Below the pieces are notes generated by a model, which was not told the DNA's origin, ran no database searches, and saw nothing but the letters and a program-made list of their open reading frames with translations. DNA of 64,000 bases from JAJVID01 sp035714085. Lineage in GTDB: Bacteria > Acidobacteriota > Blastocatellia > RBC074. The stretch covers positions 1-64,000 of the forward strand of contig DASTMP010000173.1 of NCBI GenBank assembly GCA_035714085.1, in the 5' to 3' direction. A program made the position numbers and the translations under genes. Shown here piece after piece: positions 16,152 to 25,831 of the stretch (its first letter is position 1; each line of letters begins with the position of its first letter).

Positions 16152-17759
16152 CTACAGAGAACGAAGAAAGTCCAGAATCGCCTGCTTATCGTGAACCGAT
16201 AGTTCTTTGAACTCACGGATCACGCCGTTGGCCTCGGAAGCCGGGTATGCCGGCTCATGATGGCGTGGGTCCGGCGGCGATGGAGGGGAGAAATGGGCGA
16301 GGATGGCCTCAAGCAAATCCGACGTTCTTCCGTCGTGCAGAAAGAAGATACGCTGACCAACTCCCCAGAGAGGAGTAGTCCGGAACTCATCGGGACCAGC
16401 CTGGCCCTGAATGATGTTATCCGCGAGGTTCGCGCCCATGTGGTGCAGCATCAGGTCAGAAAACAATTTGACAGGCCGATCCTGCAGAACCGGACTGAGC
16501 ATGACCGGCGCCGTCTGCATCTGTGGAGTATGGCACAAGGCGCATCCGATGCGCTCAAAGACAACTCGGCCTCTCTGGGCGCTCGCGCTCGGATTCGGGT
16601 CGGGCGCCGGCCCGTCAGTGAAGCGCATCAAGAGCTGGAACTGCATCCAATCGGGCAAGATGTGGAGCGGATTGTCAAACCCTTTGTTTTCGGAATCATC
16701 TTCATCCGTGCGGATGGCGTCATTCGGTTCCGGCTTCTGCGGGCCCTGGCAGCCGGGATCCTCTTCCGTGGCGGTTGGAAAAGCTTCGTTGGTAATCCCC
16801 ATCTCCACGTTGTAAGCCTCACCCGCAAAAATGGTGATCGATTTGTTCTGGGCCTTCCACCCGAAGCGTGTGATGGTGCCGTCGTTGCCGCTGCGATTGG
16901 GATGGCCCTCGATGCCAAGCTCGGCGCGCGCCTCGGCGGTGGCTTCATGTCGCGCCAGAATTTCGCGGTCCTGAATAGACTCGATCAGCCCCAGCCCCAG
17001 CATCTGCAGCGGAATGCGGAAAGCCAGGTTGCCCGCTTTGAACTGCGCGTCGAAATCAGGTTGGGTAAGAGCGCAGTCGGGAATCGTTGGATCGTTCCTA
17101 CTCCCGCGCACCATCCAGAGTTGATGCACACCGCCGTCTCGCGTGCCGTCGGGGTGGAACTTGAAACGCACTTCCCGGATGGGGCCGAACTGTTCCTCGA
17201 AGGCGGGGACTACGTTCCGCCTTCCGAAGCGATGAGGAACCAGTCGGAATTGAGGATTCTCAGCCGGCTGAGGAACAGGCTCGCCCGGATTTGGAACGAT
17301 GAACCCACCCGATCCACCCAGGACGGGGTGAGCATGACAGATGAAGCACTGATCAGCGTTATGCCGCGCGCCCAGTCCGTTGGAATTGGTGCGAGTTTGG
17401 GGAAACACCGGATCCAGCTCGCCGGGAACCGGAGAACCATCCGGTATGTCGGCGCATTCGTCGCAAGTGGATTCCAGCTGGCCGGCGCGCAGAATCCCTT
17501 CTTCGAAAGATGCGCTCTCGTTGTCGCTAACCCGAGCGCCCGTCTTCGGGTTCGGGCTGATCAGCGGCGGATGTGGAATTGGAATTCCTCGCTGTTGAAG
17601 TCCACCTCCCGTGTTAGCGAGCCCACCTCGCACCCCCGGGTCTCTTGGGGCGAAGGATTGAGTGGATGGGGTTAAGGATTGAGTGAACGCCCAACTGGAC
17701 GAGACAAGTAGAAAACAGCCTGCGACTGTTTTTGAAATAAATCTTCGTTTCATTTTCAT
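16152..17759 (-). CDS. Di-haem oxidoreductase (DHOR) family cytochrome
   Basis: The 535-residue secreted protein has a signal peptide (VAGCFLLVSSSWAFTQ) and two c-haem sites, CFICH near residue 138 and CALCH near residue 400. The C-terminal FFLHDGRTSDLLEAILAH is typical of DHOR and cytochrome c peroxidase-like proteins, where the HDGR loop contacts haem. The protein ends in a helix with KQAILDFLRSL. Such proteins reduce peroxides or oxidise other substrates in the periplasm; the substrate is not known. It is one of two di-haem proteins within 5 kb, the other at 18949-20514, and they are only distantly similar. Confidence 0.88.
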   Translation of the reverse strand: MKMKRRFISKTVAGCFLLVSSSWAFTQSLTPSTQSFAPRDPGVRGGLANTGGGLQQRGIPIPHPPLISPNPKTGARVSDNESASFEEGILRAGQLESTCDECADIPDGSPVPGELDPVFPQTRTNSNGLGARHNADQCFICHAHPVLGGSGGFIVPNPGEPVPQPAENPQFRLVPHRFGRRNVVPAFEEQFGPIREVRFKFHPDGTRDGGVHQLWMVRGSRNDPTIPDCALTQPDFDAQFKAGNLAFRIPLQMLGLGLIESIQDREILARHEATAEARAELGIEGHPNRSGNDGTITRFGWKAQNKSITIFAGEAYNVEMGITNEAFPTATEEDPGCQGPQKPEPNDAIRTDEDDSENKGFDNPLHILPDWMQFQLLMRFTDGPAPDPNPSASAQRGRVVFERIGCALCHTPQMQTAPVMLSPVLQDRPVKLFSDLMLHHMGANLADNIIQGQAGPDEFRTTPLWGVGQRIFFLHDGRTSDLLEAILAHFSPPSPPDPRHHEPAYPASEANGVIREFKELSVHDKQAILDFLRSL

Positions 17760-17852
17760 AGGACCTCCATATGAGGGAAATTCATTAGCGCCAAACCTGG
17801 AATTTGCTGGCGCCTGGCTTAGAGGAAAAATCTGCCTTCATTCATCAAGCTA

Positions 17853-18281
17853 TCAAGGAAGAAACCAGATATTTGTTGGATGAACTTCGAGAAATGACGC
17901 GTCGTGATCAAGTAGCACGGGGCCTTCGAAAGCGATTTTCTGCCCCTTCTTGACGCCGTTGTGGCTTTCACATATGGCATGCGCATGACGGCCAGGTCGA
18001 ATCTCAAGCCGAATAAATAGGCCGGGCCCATGGCGGACCAGCTTCAGAATGCGAAAGAAGATGATCTCGACATCGGCAGTCCAGAAGCCGTCCGTTGAGT
18101 GTTGCGCATCACGCACAAGGATACCCCTTCCGTCGGCGGCATAACCGGTCTCATCCCAGCCTTCGATGCCGAAGAACTCCTTGAAGACAGGGGTTGCAAA
18201 CCACGCCACAGCTTCATCGAAGCCGCTAAGCGGCGGTTGAGGCTTTGTATCGAGATGGTCCAAAATCCAAAAAGCATCCAT
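17853..18281 (-). CDS. Hypothetical protein
   Basis: This 142-residue soluble protein is not recognised. It has many aromatic residues (DAFWILDHLDTKPQ, VAWFATPVFKEFFGIEGWDE) and a central TADVEIIFFRILKLVRHG strand region. There is no signal peptide. The Shine-Dalgarno AAGGGG lies 8 bases before ATG. It follows another unknown gene (18366-18827) by 84 bp on the same strand and the two may form a pair. The base composition is like that of the neighbours. Confidence 0.55.
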   Translation of the reverse strand: MDAFWILDHLDTKPQPPLSGFDEAVAWFATPVFKEFFGIEGWDETGYAADGRGILVRDAQHSTDGFWTADVEIIFFRILKLVRHGPGLFIRLEIRPGRHAHAICESHNGVKKGQKIAFEGPVLLDHDASFLEVHPTNIWFLP

Positions 18282-18365
18282 AAGTTCTGCCCCTTCGCTC
18301 GATCAACTCGGCGCTCTTCAGCTGGCAGGCGCAAGCGGAAGAATTGGTCGTGATGTCCGTTGCCT

Positions 18366-18827
18366 CTACGCAGCTCTGGGCCGGTGAAAGTAGTACATGC
18401 TTAGGGGTTGATATGGCGCATACAAATTGGCGTTGCCCCAACAGAATTTGAAGTCATCCATCCCGTCGGACAGACCCTGCATGTCCCAGGCAATCATCCC
18501 GGGACTAAACGAGCTCGCAGGAATTTTGCCGAATTTGTGGGCGAGTTCGATACTTGAATATTTCTCAATGAGCTTCAATATTCCATCGTATGCGAGCACA
18601 AGGTTGGCGTCGATCTCCCATCCGAGGATGTAATACATGCTGGTTATATATCTGCAGTGCAGATAATGGCTTGCCACTGCTAGGGCGGTGTCACTGTTAC
18701 CGTCGTCACGCAGACGATATAGGTAAACCACGGCGTTTGAAATGACATCGCTTGCCGAGTAGCCGCCGTTGTATTTGTCCAACGCCTTTTGGGCCCAGTC
18801 ATGGACATCGATATGTTTGAATGACAT
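18366..18827 (-). CDS. Hypothetical protein
   Basis: The 153-residue product is not recognised. It is soluble and mainly helical, with Tyr-rich helices (VVYLYRLRDDGNSDTALAVA, LHCRYITSMYYILGWEIDA) and a Trp/Phe-rich C-terminus. ATG 18827 is preferred because AGGAAAGG lies upstream and the product then starts MSFKHIDVHDWAQKAL; an earlier in-frame start at 18896 has no such site. It lies directly upstream of the 17853-18281 gene. An effector, immunity or toxin role is possible for such orphan pairs but nothing in the sequence shows it. Confidence 0.6.
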   Translation of the reverse strand: MSFKHIDVHDWAQKALDKYNGGYSASDVISNAVVYLYRLRDDGNSDTALAVASHYLHCRYITSMYYILGWEIDANLVLAYDGILKLIEKYSSIELAHKFGKIPASSFSPGMIAWDMQGLSDGMDDFKFCWGNANLYAPYQPLSMYYFHRPRAA

Positions 18828-18948
18828 GATCTTACCTTTCCTGCGGTGAATTGCCGCATTTGCGTTACTAAACTCGCAGTTAATCCGAATCGACACGTAA
18901 TGGCGCCGTAAATATTCTCAGTAATCGGAGACTGCGTCTCTGATACAG

Positions 18949-20514
18949 TTACAACGTCCGCAGGAATGCGATTAACTCGGCGCGCTCCTCGGCTAATAGA
19001 CGCAAACCGAATTCGTGCCCCTTGATGGCGCGGGTCTCCGCGTCAGGCGGGCTCCATCCTCCGGGTTTGTGAGTTTCTTTGAGGCGTTCAGGGTCGAACA
19101 TTTCTTCCAAACTCGCCGCTGACCCGTCGTGCAGGTAATGCCCACGATACCAAACCCCTTTCAGCGAGGGGACTTTGTAATAACCTGTTCCCTTACGCGT
19201 CTTCAGCGCCAATCCGGGATCGGCGCCGACGGACATCAGCACAATGTCCAGCGTCGTCGGCGCGTCCTTCGGCGGAGTGAAACCTTCGGCGAGCGTGAGT
19301 TTGTTGTTGGTATACAAGGGCGGCGTGTGGCACATCGCGCAACCTTCGCGCGCGAAGATTTTCTCTCCCGCTTTCGCTTTCTCATCGAAAGGGTTCGGAT
19401 TGGGAGGCGGCTTGAGCGAGTATATGTACAACGCGAGCGCGTAGAGCGCTTCATCCGGCAGTCTCGCCTGAACCCTCTTCGTATCGGCGTAGAGCATATG
19501 ATAAGGGCCGAAATCGGTCATCTCGGCGAAACTCACCTGGGCCGCGTAGCGCATCAGATCGCCGACGCCGCGGTGGAGATGCGTCCCTGTATGGTCGAGG
19601 TACTTCCGGTCCTTGATTCCGATCAGGTCGGGGATTTTAGCCGGGTAGAGCAGGCTGCCGTTCCAGCGTGTAATCGCCCCGGCGCGCCGCTGAGCGAGAA
19701 CGAACTCTTCGTAATCGGCGTCGGTGAAGTCCTTCAGCCGCTGATTGGGGTCGTCCTTCAACCAAGGGACGCCGTATGCCTGATATAACCACATGCCGCG
19801 GGCGCCGCCCATGAAAAACGGCGGCGCTCCCGTCAGCACGCGATTGGGGGATTCGAGATAGCTCGCCAGCACGCTGCGGAATTTATACGAGCGCGTTCGG
19901 GATACCTCGGCGAGCCTGGGAGCGCCGGGGACGCGCGCGCCATCCGACCGGTTCAAAACGTGGCATGCGCCGCAAGACAAGATCGTGAGGGCCACTCCTT
20001 GCTTTGTAGGGGCCCATCGCAGCGCGTCCAGCGTGCCGTTGGGAAAAGGTGTGGCGCCTTGTTGTTCCATAAACTCGCGACTCCGGGCCTGCGCAATCAG
20101 TTTCGGATCAAGGGTGTACAACTGGGGAGTCGCCGCTTCCTCGAAGACTCTGCGCCCCGCATCGATCCAGTCCGCCTCGGTTTTCAGTTTTTCAGGCTCA
20201 ATTAGTGGCTGCGGCCCTACGCGCTGCAACATATCCCAATAGCCTTCCGGCTCGCGGCCCGGAAAGTAGACGGGATAAGTCCGCAGGTTCTCCACTGGCA
20301 TGGCGTAATATTCTTTGGCGGAAATATGTGTCGGTCGCACGTTGAGCCCAGCGACCGGCGTTACCCAATCGCCAAGCGCGGCTTCGTCCCAGGTTTTCGG
20401 GATTGCAGGCGTAAAGCTACTTTCAGTTCGCTGCGCCTGGCTATCGAAACAAACAATGAGACCAAATTGGATAAAGACAGCCATAATGGAGAAGCGAATA
20501 ATTTTTGCCCTCAT
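18949..20514 (-). CDS. Di-haem cytochrome c peroxidase-like protein
   Basis: The product of about 521 residues has a signal peptide (IIRFSIMAVFIQFGLIVCF, cut near SQAQ) and two haem sites, CGACH near residue 190 and CAMCH near residue 400. The conserved YLHDGSAASLEEMFD loop and the final ERAELIAFLRTL helix match the MauG/peroxidase superfamily. The N-terminal half is extended compared with the classical 320-residue peroxidases. ATG 20514 is chosen because AGAAGG lies 6 bases upstream; ATG 20541 adds nine residues. It faces the same way as the hydrolase upstream (47 bp). Confidence 0.85.
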   Translation of the reverse strand: MRAKIIRFSIMAVFIQFGLIVCFDSQAQRTESSFTPAIPKTWDEAALGDWVTPVAGLNVRPTHISAKEYYAMPVENLRTYPVYFPGREPEGYWDMLQRVGPQPLIEPEKLKTEADWIDAGRRVFEEAATPQLYTLDPKLIAQARSREFMEQQGATPFPNGTLDALRWAPTKQGVALTILSCGACHVLNRSDGARVPGAPRLAEVSRTRSYKFRSVLASYLESPNRVLTGAPPFFMGGARGMWLYQAYGVPWLKDDPNQRLKDFTDADYEEFVLAQRRAGAITRWNGSLLYPAKIPDLIGIKDRKYLDHTGTHLHRGVGDLMRYAAQVSFAEMTDFGPYHMLYADTKRVQARLPDEALYALALYIYSLKPPPNPNPFDEKAKAGEKIFAREGCAMCHTPPLYTNNKLTLAEGFTPPKDAPTTLDIVLMSVGADPGLALKTRKGTGYYKVPSLKGVWYRGHYLHDGSAASLEEMFDPERLKETHKPGGWSPPDAETRAIKGHEFGLRLLAEERAELIAFLRTL

Positions 20515-20561
20515 AAACACCTTCTGAAATCTGTATCGCATTCAATTTCGGGCGCCGGCGT

Positions 20562-21488
20562 TTATTCGAACCCGCTTCCCCTGCTTGCCCCACTTATTGG
20601 AGGCCCACTCACACGACGCGCCGGCGGCCGAGAAGCCCGCCGTCGCATGTGTTTGTCCAAGAAGGCGAAAACATCGGGTTCCCACGTGGACACGCGACGA
20701 TAGAGGAAGGCGTGCCCGTCTTCCGCGCTTTGACCGACTGGCGGGTAGATTTTCAGGCTGTGCGACTTTCGGAGGCGACTCAGTTCGGCGTCCAGCGCCT
20801 TACCCGGCCCGAGTGAATAGTCGTTTGCGGCGTGGATGAAGAAGATCGGCGGCGCCACGCGGTCAACGGCGGCGAGGAGCCGCGCGCGCAATTGTGGCGA
20901 CTTGTCCCAACTGTAGCCAGCGCACGAGAAAATGACCGCCGCCCGGATAGCGGAATCCCGCTCGGCCTCGAGCACAGTGAGCGACCCGCCGAAGGATTCC
21001 CCTACGGCTGCTATACGTCGAGCGTCGACTTCAGGCAGAGCGCGCAGAAAGGCGAGGCCGGCGAGAGAGTCGTTGATCTCCCTGTTTTCCAGCAACTGCA
21101 ATTGGATTGCGTTGCGCGCATCTTGCCCATGAGCGGTAAATTCGGCGTTCATGAGGTCGACGCTATTCGCGCCCTGGTCGGCGGAGAGCCCGACGCCGCG
21201 CCGGAATAGATACAGAAAGGCGTAACCATGCCGCGCGAAGACAGGCCCGAGTGTTTCGGCCCTCCGCTCGTATGGGCCGAGCCGTTCAAGTTCCTCTCGC
21301 GTGCGGCCACTCCCGTGATTGAACAGGATTGCTGGGAATGGCCCGCGTCCGCGGGGCAGCCAGAACAGACCGCGCAATTGAGCCGTACCGCTCTGTATCA
21401 CGACGGCGCGTGGCCCGGCCACGCCATTGCTTTCAGCTTGAATGGCGACGGTTTGAATCAGAACCGCAAGAAGAAGTAGGTATTTCAT
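20562..21488 (-). CDS. Secreted alpha/beta hydrolase, dienelactone hydrolase-like
   Basis: The 308-residue protein has a short signal peptide (MKYLLLLAVLIQTVAIQA). The hydrolase fold shows the oxyanion region ILFNHGSGRTREE, the nucleophile elbow VGESFGGSL, the acid candidate in HAANDYSLGPG and the histidine in EDGHAFLYRR. The last 25 residues are Arg/Pro/Gly-rich and probably disordered. The substrate cannot be inferred. It lies upstream of the peroxidase-like gene in the same direction. Confidence 0.85.
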   Translation of the reverse strand: MKYLLLLAVLIQTVAIQAESNGVAGPRAVVIQSGTAQLRGLFWLPRGRGPFPAILFNHGSGRTREELERLGPYERRAETLGPVFARHGYAFLYLFRRGVGLSADQGANSVDLMNAEFTAHGQDARNAIQLQLLENREINDSLAGLAFLRALPEVDARRIAAVGESFGGSLTVLEAERDSAIRAAVIFSCAGYSWDKSPQLRARLLAAVDRVAPPIFFIHAANDYSLGPGKALDAELSRLRKSHSLKIYPPVGQSAEDGHAFLYRRVSTWEPDVFAFLDKHMRRRASRPPARRVSGPPISGASRGSGFE

Positions 21489-21624
21489 TGATCGTTACCA
21501 TGTCGGTATGCCGCCGAGGCGCTGGTTTTCCCCTAAGTTCTCACGGGCGGATATTGAATCCGATTTGACACAATGTCACCGTGAATTCACTCAGTGATTT
21601 TGACGACGGATGAAACGGGGTTGG

Positions 21625-22305
21625 CTACACCAGGCGGTTGCGCAGGGCTTTGGCGACCGCTTCGCTCTTGGAATGAACTTGCAGCTTCTCGTAGATCTTC
21701 TGGAGGTGAAAGTTGATCGTGCTCGGCGTGACTTTCAATTCGGCGGCGGCGGTTTTGTAGCTATGGCCTTCGACCAGCAGTTTCAAAATGCGGATCTCGT
21801 GCGGCGTCAGGTCGTAGTCGGCGCGTTCGGGCGGCCGAATCTCTCGAAAGAGTCGAATTACCCGGCAAGCCACTTCGGGGGACATCGGCGCGCCGCCGGA
21901 TACGGCTTCTCTCAGTCCTTCGAGCAAACGCGCGGGTTGCGTCTTCTTTAAGAGATATCCCGACGCTCCCGCGCATAGGGCTTCAAATATACGCTCGTCG
22001 TCGTCATAGACCGTTTGCATCAGTATCACAAGCTGCGGATATCTCTCTTTCAACAGCCGCGCGCCATCGACACCGCTCATACCGGGCAGACCGATGTCTA
22101 CCAGCGCCACATCCGGCAGATCGGCCCCGATCTTATCGAGCGCGTCTTCCATCGATCGAAAACTACCGGCGCAACGGAACCCTTCCGCTCCGCCGATCAG
22201 CGCGACCAGATAATCGCGGAACTCGCGGTGGTCTTCGATGATCGCCACCTTCAGCGTCGAACCGGGCGACGTGGAAGTCCTGCCGATTTCAGTGTCGCAA
22301 GCCAT
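21625..22305 (-). CDS. LuxR/NarL-family response regulator
   Basis: The 226-residue product has a receiver domain (VAIIEDHREFRDYLVALI, phospho-acceptor Asp in DVALVDIGLPG, LKERYPQLVILMQTVYDDD, and Lys in YLLKKTQP) and a C-terminal LuxR HTH (LTPHEIRILKLLVEGHSY, then STINFHLQKIYEKLQVHSKS). The upstream gene encodes a propeller histidine kinase, so this is the probable partner. ATG 22305 gives a normal family N-terminus; the frame stays open to a TTG at 22455, but that extension covers a hairpin and is low-complexity. Confidence 0.93.
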   Translation of the reverse strand: MACDTEIGRTSTSPGSTLKVAIIEDHREFRDYLVALIGGAEGFRCAGSFRSMEDALDKIGADLPDVALVDIGLPGMSGVDGARLLKERYPQLVILMQTVYDDDERIFEALCAGASGYLLKKTQPARLLEGLREAVSGGAPMSPEVACRVIRLFREIRPPERADYDLTPHEIRILKLLVEGHSYKTAAAELKVTPSTINFHLQKIYEKLQVHSKSEAVAKALRNRLV

Positions 22306-22387
22306 AGTCGTTTCTGGATCGAGTGTGAGCGCCCCTTTGAGCGCAGGCAAGAATGCCTCCGCTCCCAGGGATTTTCTGAGGAGGAAG

Positions 22388-22431
22388 AAAAAAGGCAAAA
22401 ATGGTAAAAAGGACGGCCTTTTGCCTTTTTT
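22388..22431. repeat. A/T-rich inverted repeat between kinase and regulator genes
   Basis: AAAAAAGGCAAAA (22388-22400) is the exact reverse complement of TTTTGCCTTTTTT (22419-22431), with an 18-base loop. Each arm begins or ends in a run, so it could act as a weak terminator in either direction and set the ratio of kinase to regulator. Confidence 0.6.
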
Positions 22432-22556
22432 GCCCTTCCTGCTTCCTCGTTGCAATCCTTTGCAATGAAACTAGCCTTATAAATAGTGTGTCACGAAATT
22501 AGGTCCACGATATATTGGAACGCGGGACAGGTCACTATGAATATTCACAGCCCTGT

Positions 22557-25500
22557 TCATTTCAATGGCGCTTTTACGATCAGGGTCGCGCCCTGTCCGG
22601 GGCTGGAAATCAAGTTTAGCTCGGCGCCGACCTTCTCTGCGCGCTTGCGCATGCTGTAAAGACCCTGCCCCCAATCCGCGTTTGGCGTCTCAAACCCAAC
22701 GCCGTTGTCGCTCATCTTCAACAAGACCATGCCGCCCTCGGTTTCAATCGTAATATCCGCTGACGCGCAGTGTGAGTGGCGAGCGATGTTGTTCACCCCT
22801 TCCTTGAAAATCAAGAAGACCTCGCGGCGCACGTCGGCGCTGACTTTTGCGCTGTGATCGAGTCCCGGCGAGTCGAATCGAAATTCTATGCCACGCGAAC
22901 CCAAGGTCTCCATCGCGAAGCGTCTCATCCGTTGCGTCAGGTCGCCAAGATGATCTCTGTTAGGGTTGATCGCCCAGACGATGTCGCTCATCGCGTCAAC
23001 TGAGCGCCTCGACACGGAGGCGATCAGCGATAGCCGCTCGCTGACCTGTGGATCACTTGATGGCGTTTGCTGTCGTAACACGTCGCTGAGGCCGGCGATC
23101 AACGAAAGGTTCGCGCCGATGTCGTCGTGAAGGTCCGATGCGATGCGCGTGCGAACTCGCTCAAGCTCCATTAAGCGCGCGACTCGATAACGGTAGAGTC
23201 TATAAAGGGTCAATGTGAGCCCGATCGCAGACAGGGCGAGAAACCACCAGCGCTCCCACAAGGGAGGAAGAATTCTGAATGTGACGTTGGCGGGATTGGA
23301 ACTGACTGCGCCGTCCGAGTTGACGGCGCGCACTAAAAACCTGTAACGACCCGGGGCAAGACTGTAGTTTACGCTGCGCTGTTCGGTAGGCGGGCTCCAA
23401 TCCTCGCTGGCGCCTTCGACTTTGTATTGGTAGCGAAGCAGCTCTCCCGGCGCGAAGCTCAAGCCGGTGAAATCAATTTGCAGTTGGTTCTGATCTACGG
23501 CTAGATCTGGCAGAAGGATTTCGGTTTCATCGAGCGCCGAAATAAACTGGCGTGAGCCGGCGACGCGCAGGCCGCTGATCAGAATGGATGGCGGGGCCTC
23601 GGCGGATTTGTCGGGAGCAGGCGCGAAGCGCGACAAGCCTCCGGTCGTACCAAACCAGAACACGCCGTAGGGATCGCGGAAGCAGGCTCTGAACGAACCA
23701 GGCGCCAAACCATCGGCGGTAGTGAAATGTTTGAAGTGGCCAGTCGCCGGGTCGAGCCGGTCGAGTCCGCGTCCAGTGCCTATGTATATGCGCCCTTGCA
23801 AGTCTTCGACGATGAGCCGCTCAGAGACCTCTGTGCTGTTGCTCGAAAGACCCTGCGCGGTTGTATAGCTAACGAAGTTCGGCCGCCGTTCCCCCGGATC
23901 ATCAACGCGAATCAGGCCGCTTCGCGCAGAAGCGAGCCACAGTCTGCCGGCGGAGTCTACATAGATGCTCGTGATCGCGCCCGGCGGCAGGCCATCGCTC
24001 GCGGTGAACAGAGTGAAAACGCCGTCGCGGTAGCGCGCAATCTGCCCATTGAATCCAATCCAAACATTACCAGCGTGGTCTTCACCGAACGACCGCGGCA
24101 GGCCGTCCTCAGACGGGAGGCCCGGCGTCTTCGACATGTCGCGAAGAGCCTTGCTGTCGCGCTCCCACAGCAAGAGATGTTGAGGAAAGGCGGAGGCCCA
24201 AACATTACCGTGCGAATCCCCGAACAGTCGGAAGGGATAGCCTGCGCCCAGCCCATCCTTGCCCGTGTAGACGGCAAGTGGTCGCGCTCTTTTGATTTGA
24301 CCGAAATTATCCACGGCCGGAAAACGATAGAGACCGTGGGCGCCGCCTATCCACCACTCGCCGTTGGGAGTTTGCAATGTGACCCCCTCCCCAACCCAGC
24401 CTAAGTCGCTGATCGCATGAGGGGTGAACCAGGTAAAAGTCCGCCCGTCAAATCGCCCCAGACGCGTGTGGTGATAATCAGGTGTGCGTCCCAGCGGGTC
24501 CAATCGCGCGCCTTCGAAAACGCTGCTGCGCTTGTCCCCGATGACGCTGCCTCTAAAACATAGGCCTCCCGCTCGATCCCCAAAGATCGAAGTGATCGAA
24601 TAGAGGCCGTCCCGTTGGCCGTAAGTAATAAATCCGCTGCGTTCGAGCTTCATCGCCCCGGCGGTATTCGTACCCAACCAGAGGTTGCCGCCAAGATCTT
24701 CGTCGAGCGCGGTGATGTTACAAAAACTCAGGCCGTTTCGTTCACCGTATGAATGAAACCATTGCCCCTGTTCGTCACGGTTCAGGAAGAACTGAAGCAA
24801 GCCTTGCGCGGTCGCAACCCAGAATTTGTAATCCGAAGTTTCAAAGAGCTGGAACACCCAGGGGGTCGGCATTCCCTCCCGAGTCGAAAAGGCCTGGACG
24901 ACAATAGGAGGCCGGCGCGTGTCATCGGCGGCGAATTGGAAGAACCCACCGTACCGCGTGCCCGCCCAGAGCCGGCCATCATGGTCTTCGAACAGGTCGT
25001 GGAGGTATTCGTCCGGCAGACCGTCGCGCTTCGTGTAGCGCGCCGAGTTACCGTCGGGCCAGCGGCGATACAAACCGCCTGGCGCAGCAACCCATAACGA
25101 GCCGCGCTTGTCCTCTAATAAGTCATCAATGATTTGCCCCTCATCCCAATCTTGCGGGATTCCGATGTCGATCGGGCGCAACGCGAGGCGCCCTTGCGCC
25201 CGATCGAGCCGGTAAAGACCTCTGTTAGAACCGCACCAGATAGCGCCGCTGTGATCTTCAAACAGTACGGTAATTGCCCTGGCGTAACGGTCTTCAACGT
25301 CAGGCGTGATGACTGTAAACATTGGCCCGGCGCCCAAGTCATGCCCGTTTGCATAGACAACGCGGGGTTCCGGCGGCGCCTTCGGATTGAAGCGGACGAG
25401 GCCGGCGTAAGTAGCCACCCAGTATTCGCCACCGCGTGTTTCCAGAAAATCCGTCACCTCACGGTGTGGCAGCCCCTGATCCGTGCCGTAGTTCGTGAAT

Positions 25501-25739
25501 GTATAACCGTCAAACCGCGACAGTCCGTCACCCGTGCAAAACCAGAGGAACCCGCGAGAGTCACGGACAATCTTGTTGACATTATTGTGCGCCAGCCCGT
25601 CGACAGTGGTGTAGGTCTTGATGGGCAATCGCTCGGCCCGCGCCAAGCTCGACATCGTCAGCAGAGCCAGCGCCAAACAGGCTGTGCGAAATTTGGCTGC
25701 GGCTGTTTTTCGGCTTATGACATTCATATTACTCGCCAT
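22557..25739 (-). CDS. Sensor histidine kinase with beta-propeller and Y_Y_Y domains
   Basis: The 1060-residue protein has a signal sequence (ACLALALLTMSSLARA). A long periplasmic region of propeller blades follows, with repeats such as VRDSRGFLWFCTGDGLSRFD and FEDHSGAIWCGSNRGLYRLD. Next come a Y_Y_Y domain (LRYQYKVEGASEDWSPP near residue 760), one membrane helix (WWFLALSAIGLTLTLYRLY), a HisKA_3 region with the His in IASDLHDDIGANLSLI, and a HATPase domain (EGVNNIARHSHC, DNGVGFE, GQGLYSMRKRAE). It lacks a fused receiver; the regulator gene is downstream. Similar kinases in Bacteroidetes sense glycans. ATG 25727 is a possible alternative start. Confidence 0.92.
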   Translation of the reverse strand: MASNMNVISRKTAAAKFRTACLALALLTMSSLARAERLPIKTYTTVDGLAHNNVNKIVRDSRGFLWFCTGDGLSRFDGYTFTNYGTDQGLPHREVTDFLETRGGEYWVATYAGLVRFNPKAPPEPRVVYANGHDLGAGPMFTVITPDVEDRYARAITVLFEDHSGAIWCGSNRGLYRLDRAQGRLALRPIDIGIPQDWDEGQIIDDLLEDKRGSLWVAAPGGLYRRWPDGNSARYTKRDGLPDEYLHDLFEDHDGRLWAGTRYGGFFQFAADDTRRPPIVVQAFSTREGMPTPWVFQLFETSDYKFWVATAQGLLQFFLNRDEQGQWFHSYGERNGLSFCNITALDEDLGGNLWLGTNTAGAMKLERSGFITYGQRDGLYSITSIFGDRAGGLCFRGSVIGDKRSSVFEGARLDPLGRTPDYHHTRLGRFDGRTFTWFTPHAISDLGWVGEGVTLQTPNGEWWIGGAHGLYRFPAVDNFGQIKRARPLAVYTGKDGLGAGYPFRLFGDSHGNVWASAFPQHLLLWERDSKALRDMSKTPGLPSEDGLPRSFGEDHAGNVWIGFNGQIARYRDGVFTLFTASDGLPPGAITSIYVDSAGRLWLASARSGLIRVDDPGERRPNFVSYTTAQGLSSNSTEVSERLIVEDLQGRIYIGTGRGLDRLDPATGHFKHFTTADGLAPGSFRACFRDPYGVFWFGTTGGLSRFAPAPDKSAEAPPSILISGLRVAGSRQFISALDETEILLPDLAVDQNQLQIDFTGLSFAPGELLRYQYKVEGASEDWSPPTEQRSVNYSLAPGRYRFLVRAVNSDGAVSSNPANVTFRILPPLWERWWFLALSAIGLTLTLYRLYRYRVARLMELERVRTRIASDLHDDIGANLSLIAGLSDVLRQQTPSSDPQVSERLSLIASVSRRSVDAMSDIVWAINPNRDHLGDLTQRMRRFAMETLGSRGIEFRFDSPGLDHSAKVSADVRREVFLIFKEGVNNIARHSHCASADITIETEGGMVLLKMSDNGVGFETPNADWGQGLYSMRKRAEKVGAELNLISSPGQGATLIVKAPLK

Positions 25740-25831
25740 CCTAGTTCCGCGTGATGGTCGGCTGGGCTGTATTCGATGGCTTTTCTATGATCTCGAAATA
25801 TTGGCTGACATTGCGCATCTATTGCTGATTG

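Noticed and set aside
16257..17675. Long plus-strand open frame (472 codons)
   Set aside because: It is antisense to the di-haem oxidoreductase gene, has no recognisable domain, and reflects GC-rich codon use.
22306..22455. N-terminal extension of the response regulator from a TTG at 22455
   Set aside because: It would encode a low-complexity Lys/Phe/Leu stretch over a hairpin, and receiver domains normally start within 20 residues of the N-terminus.
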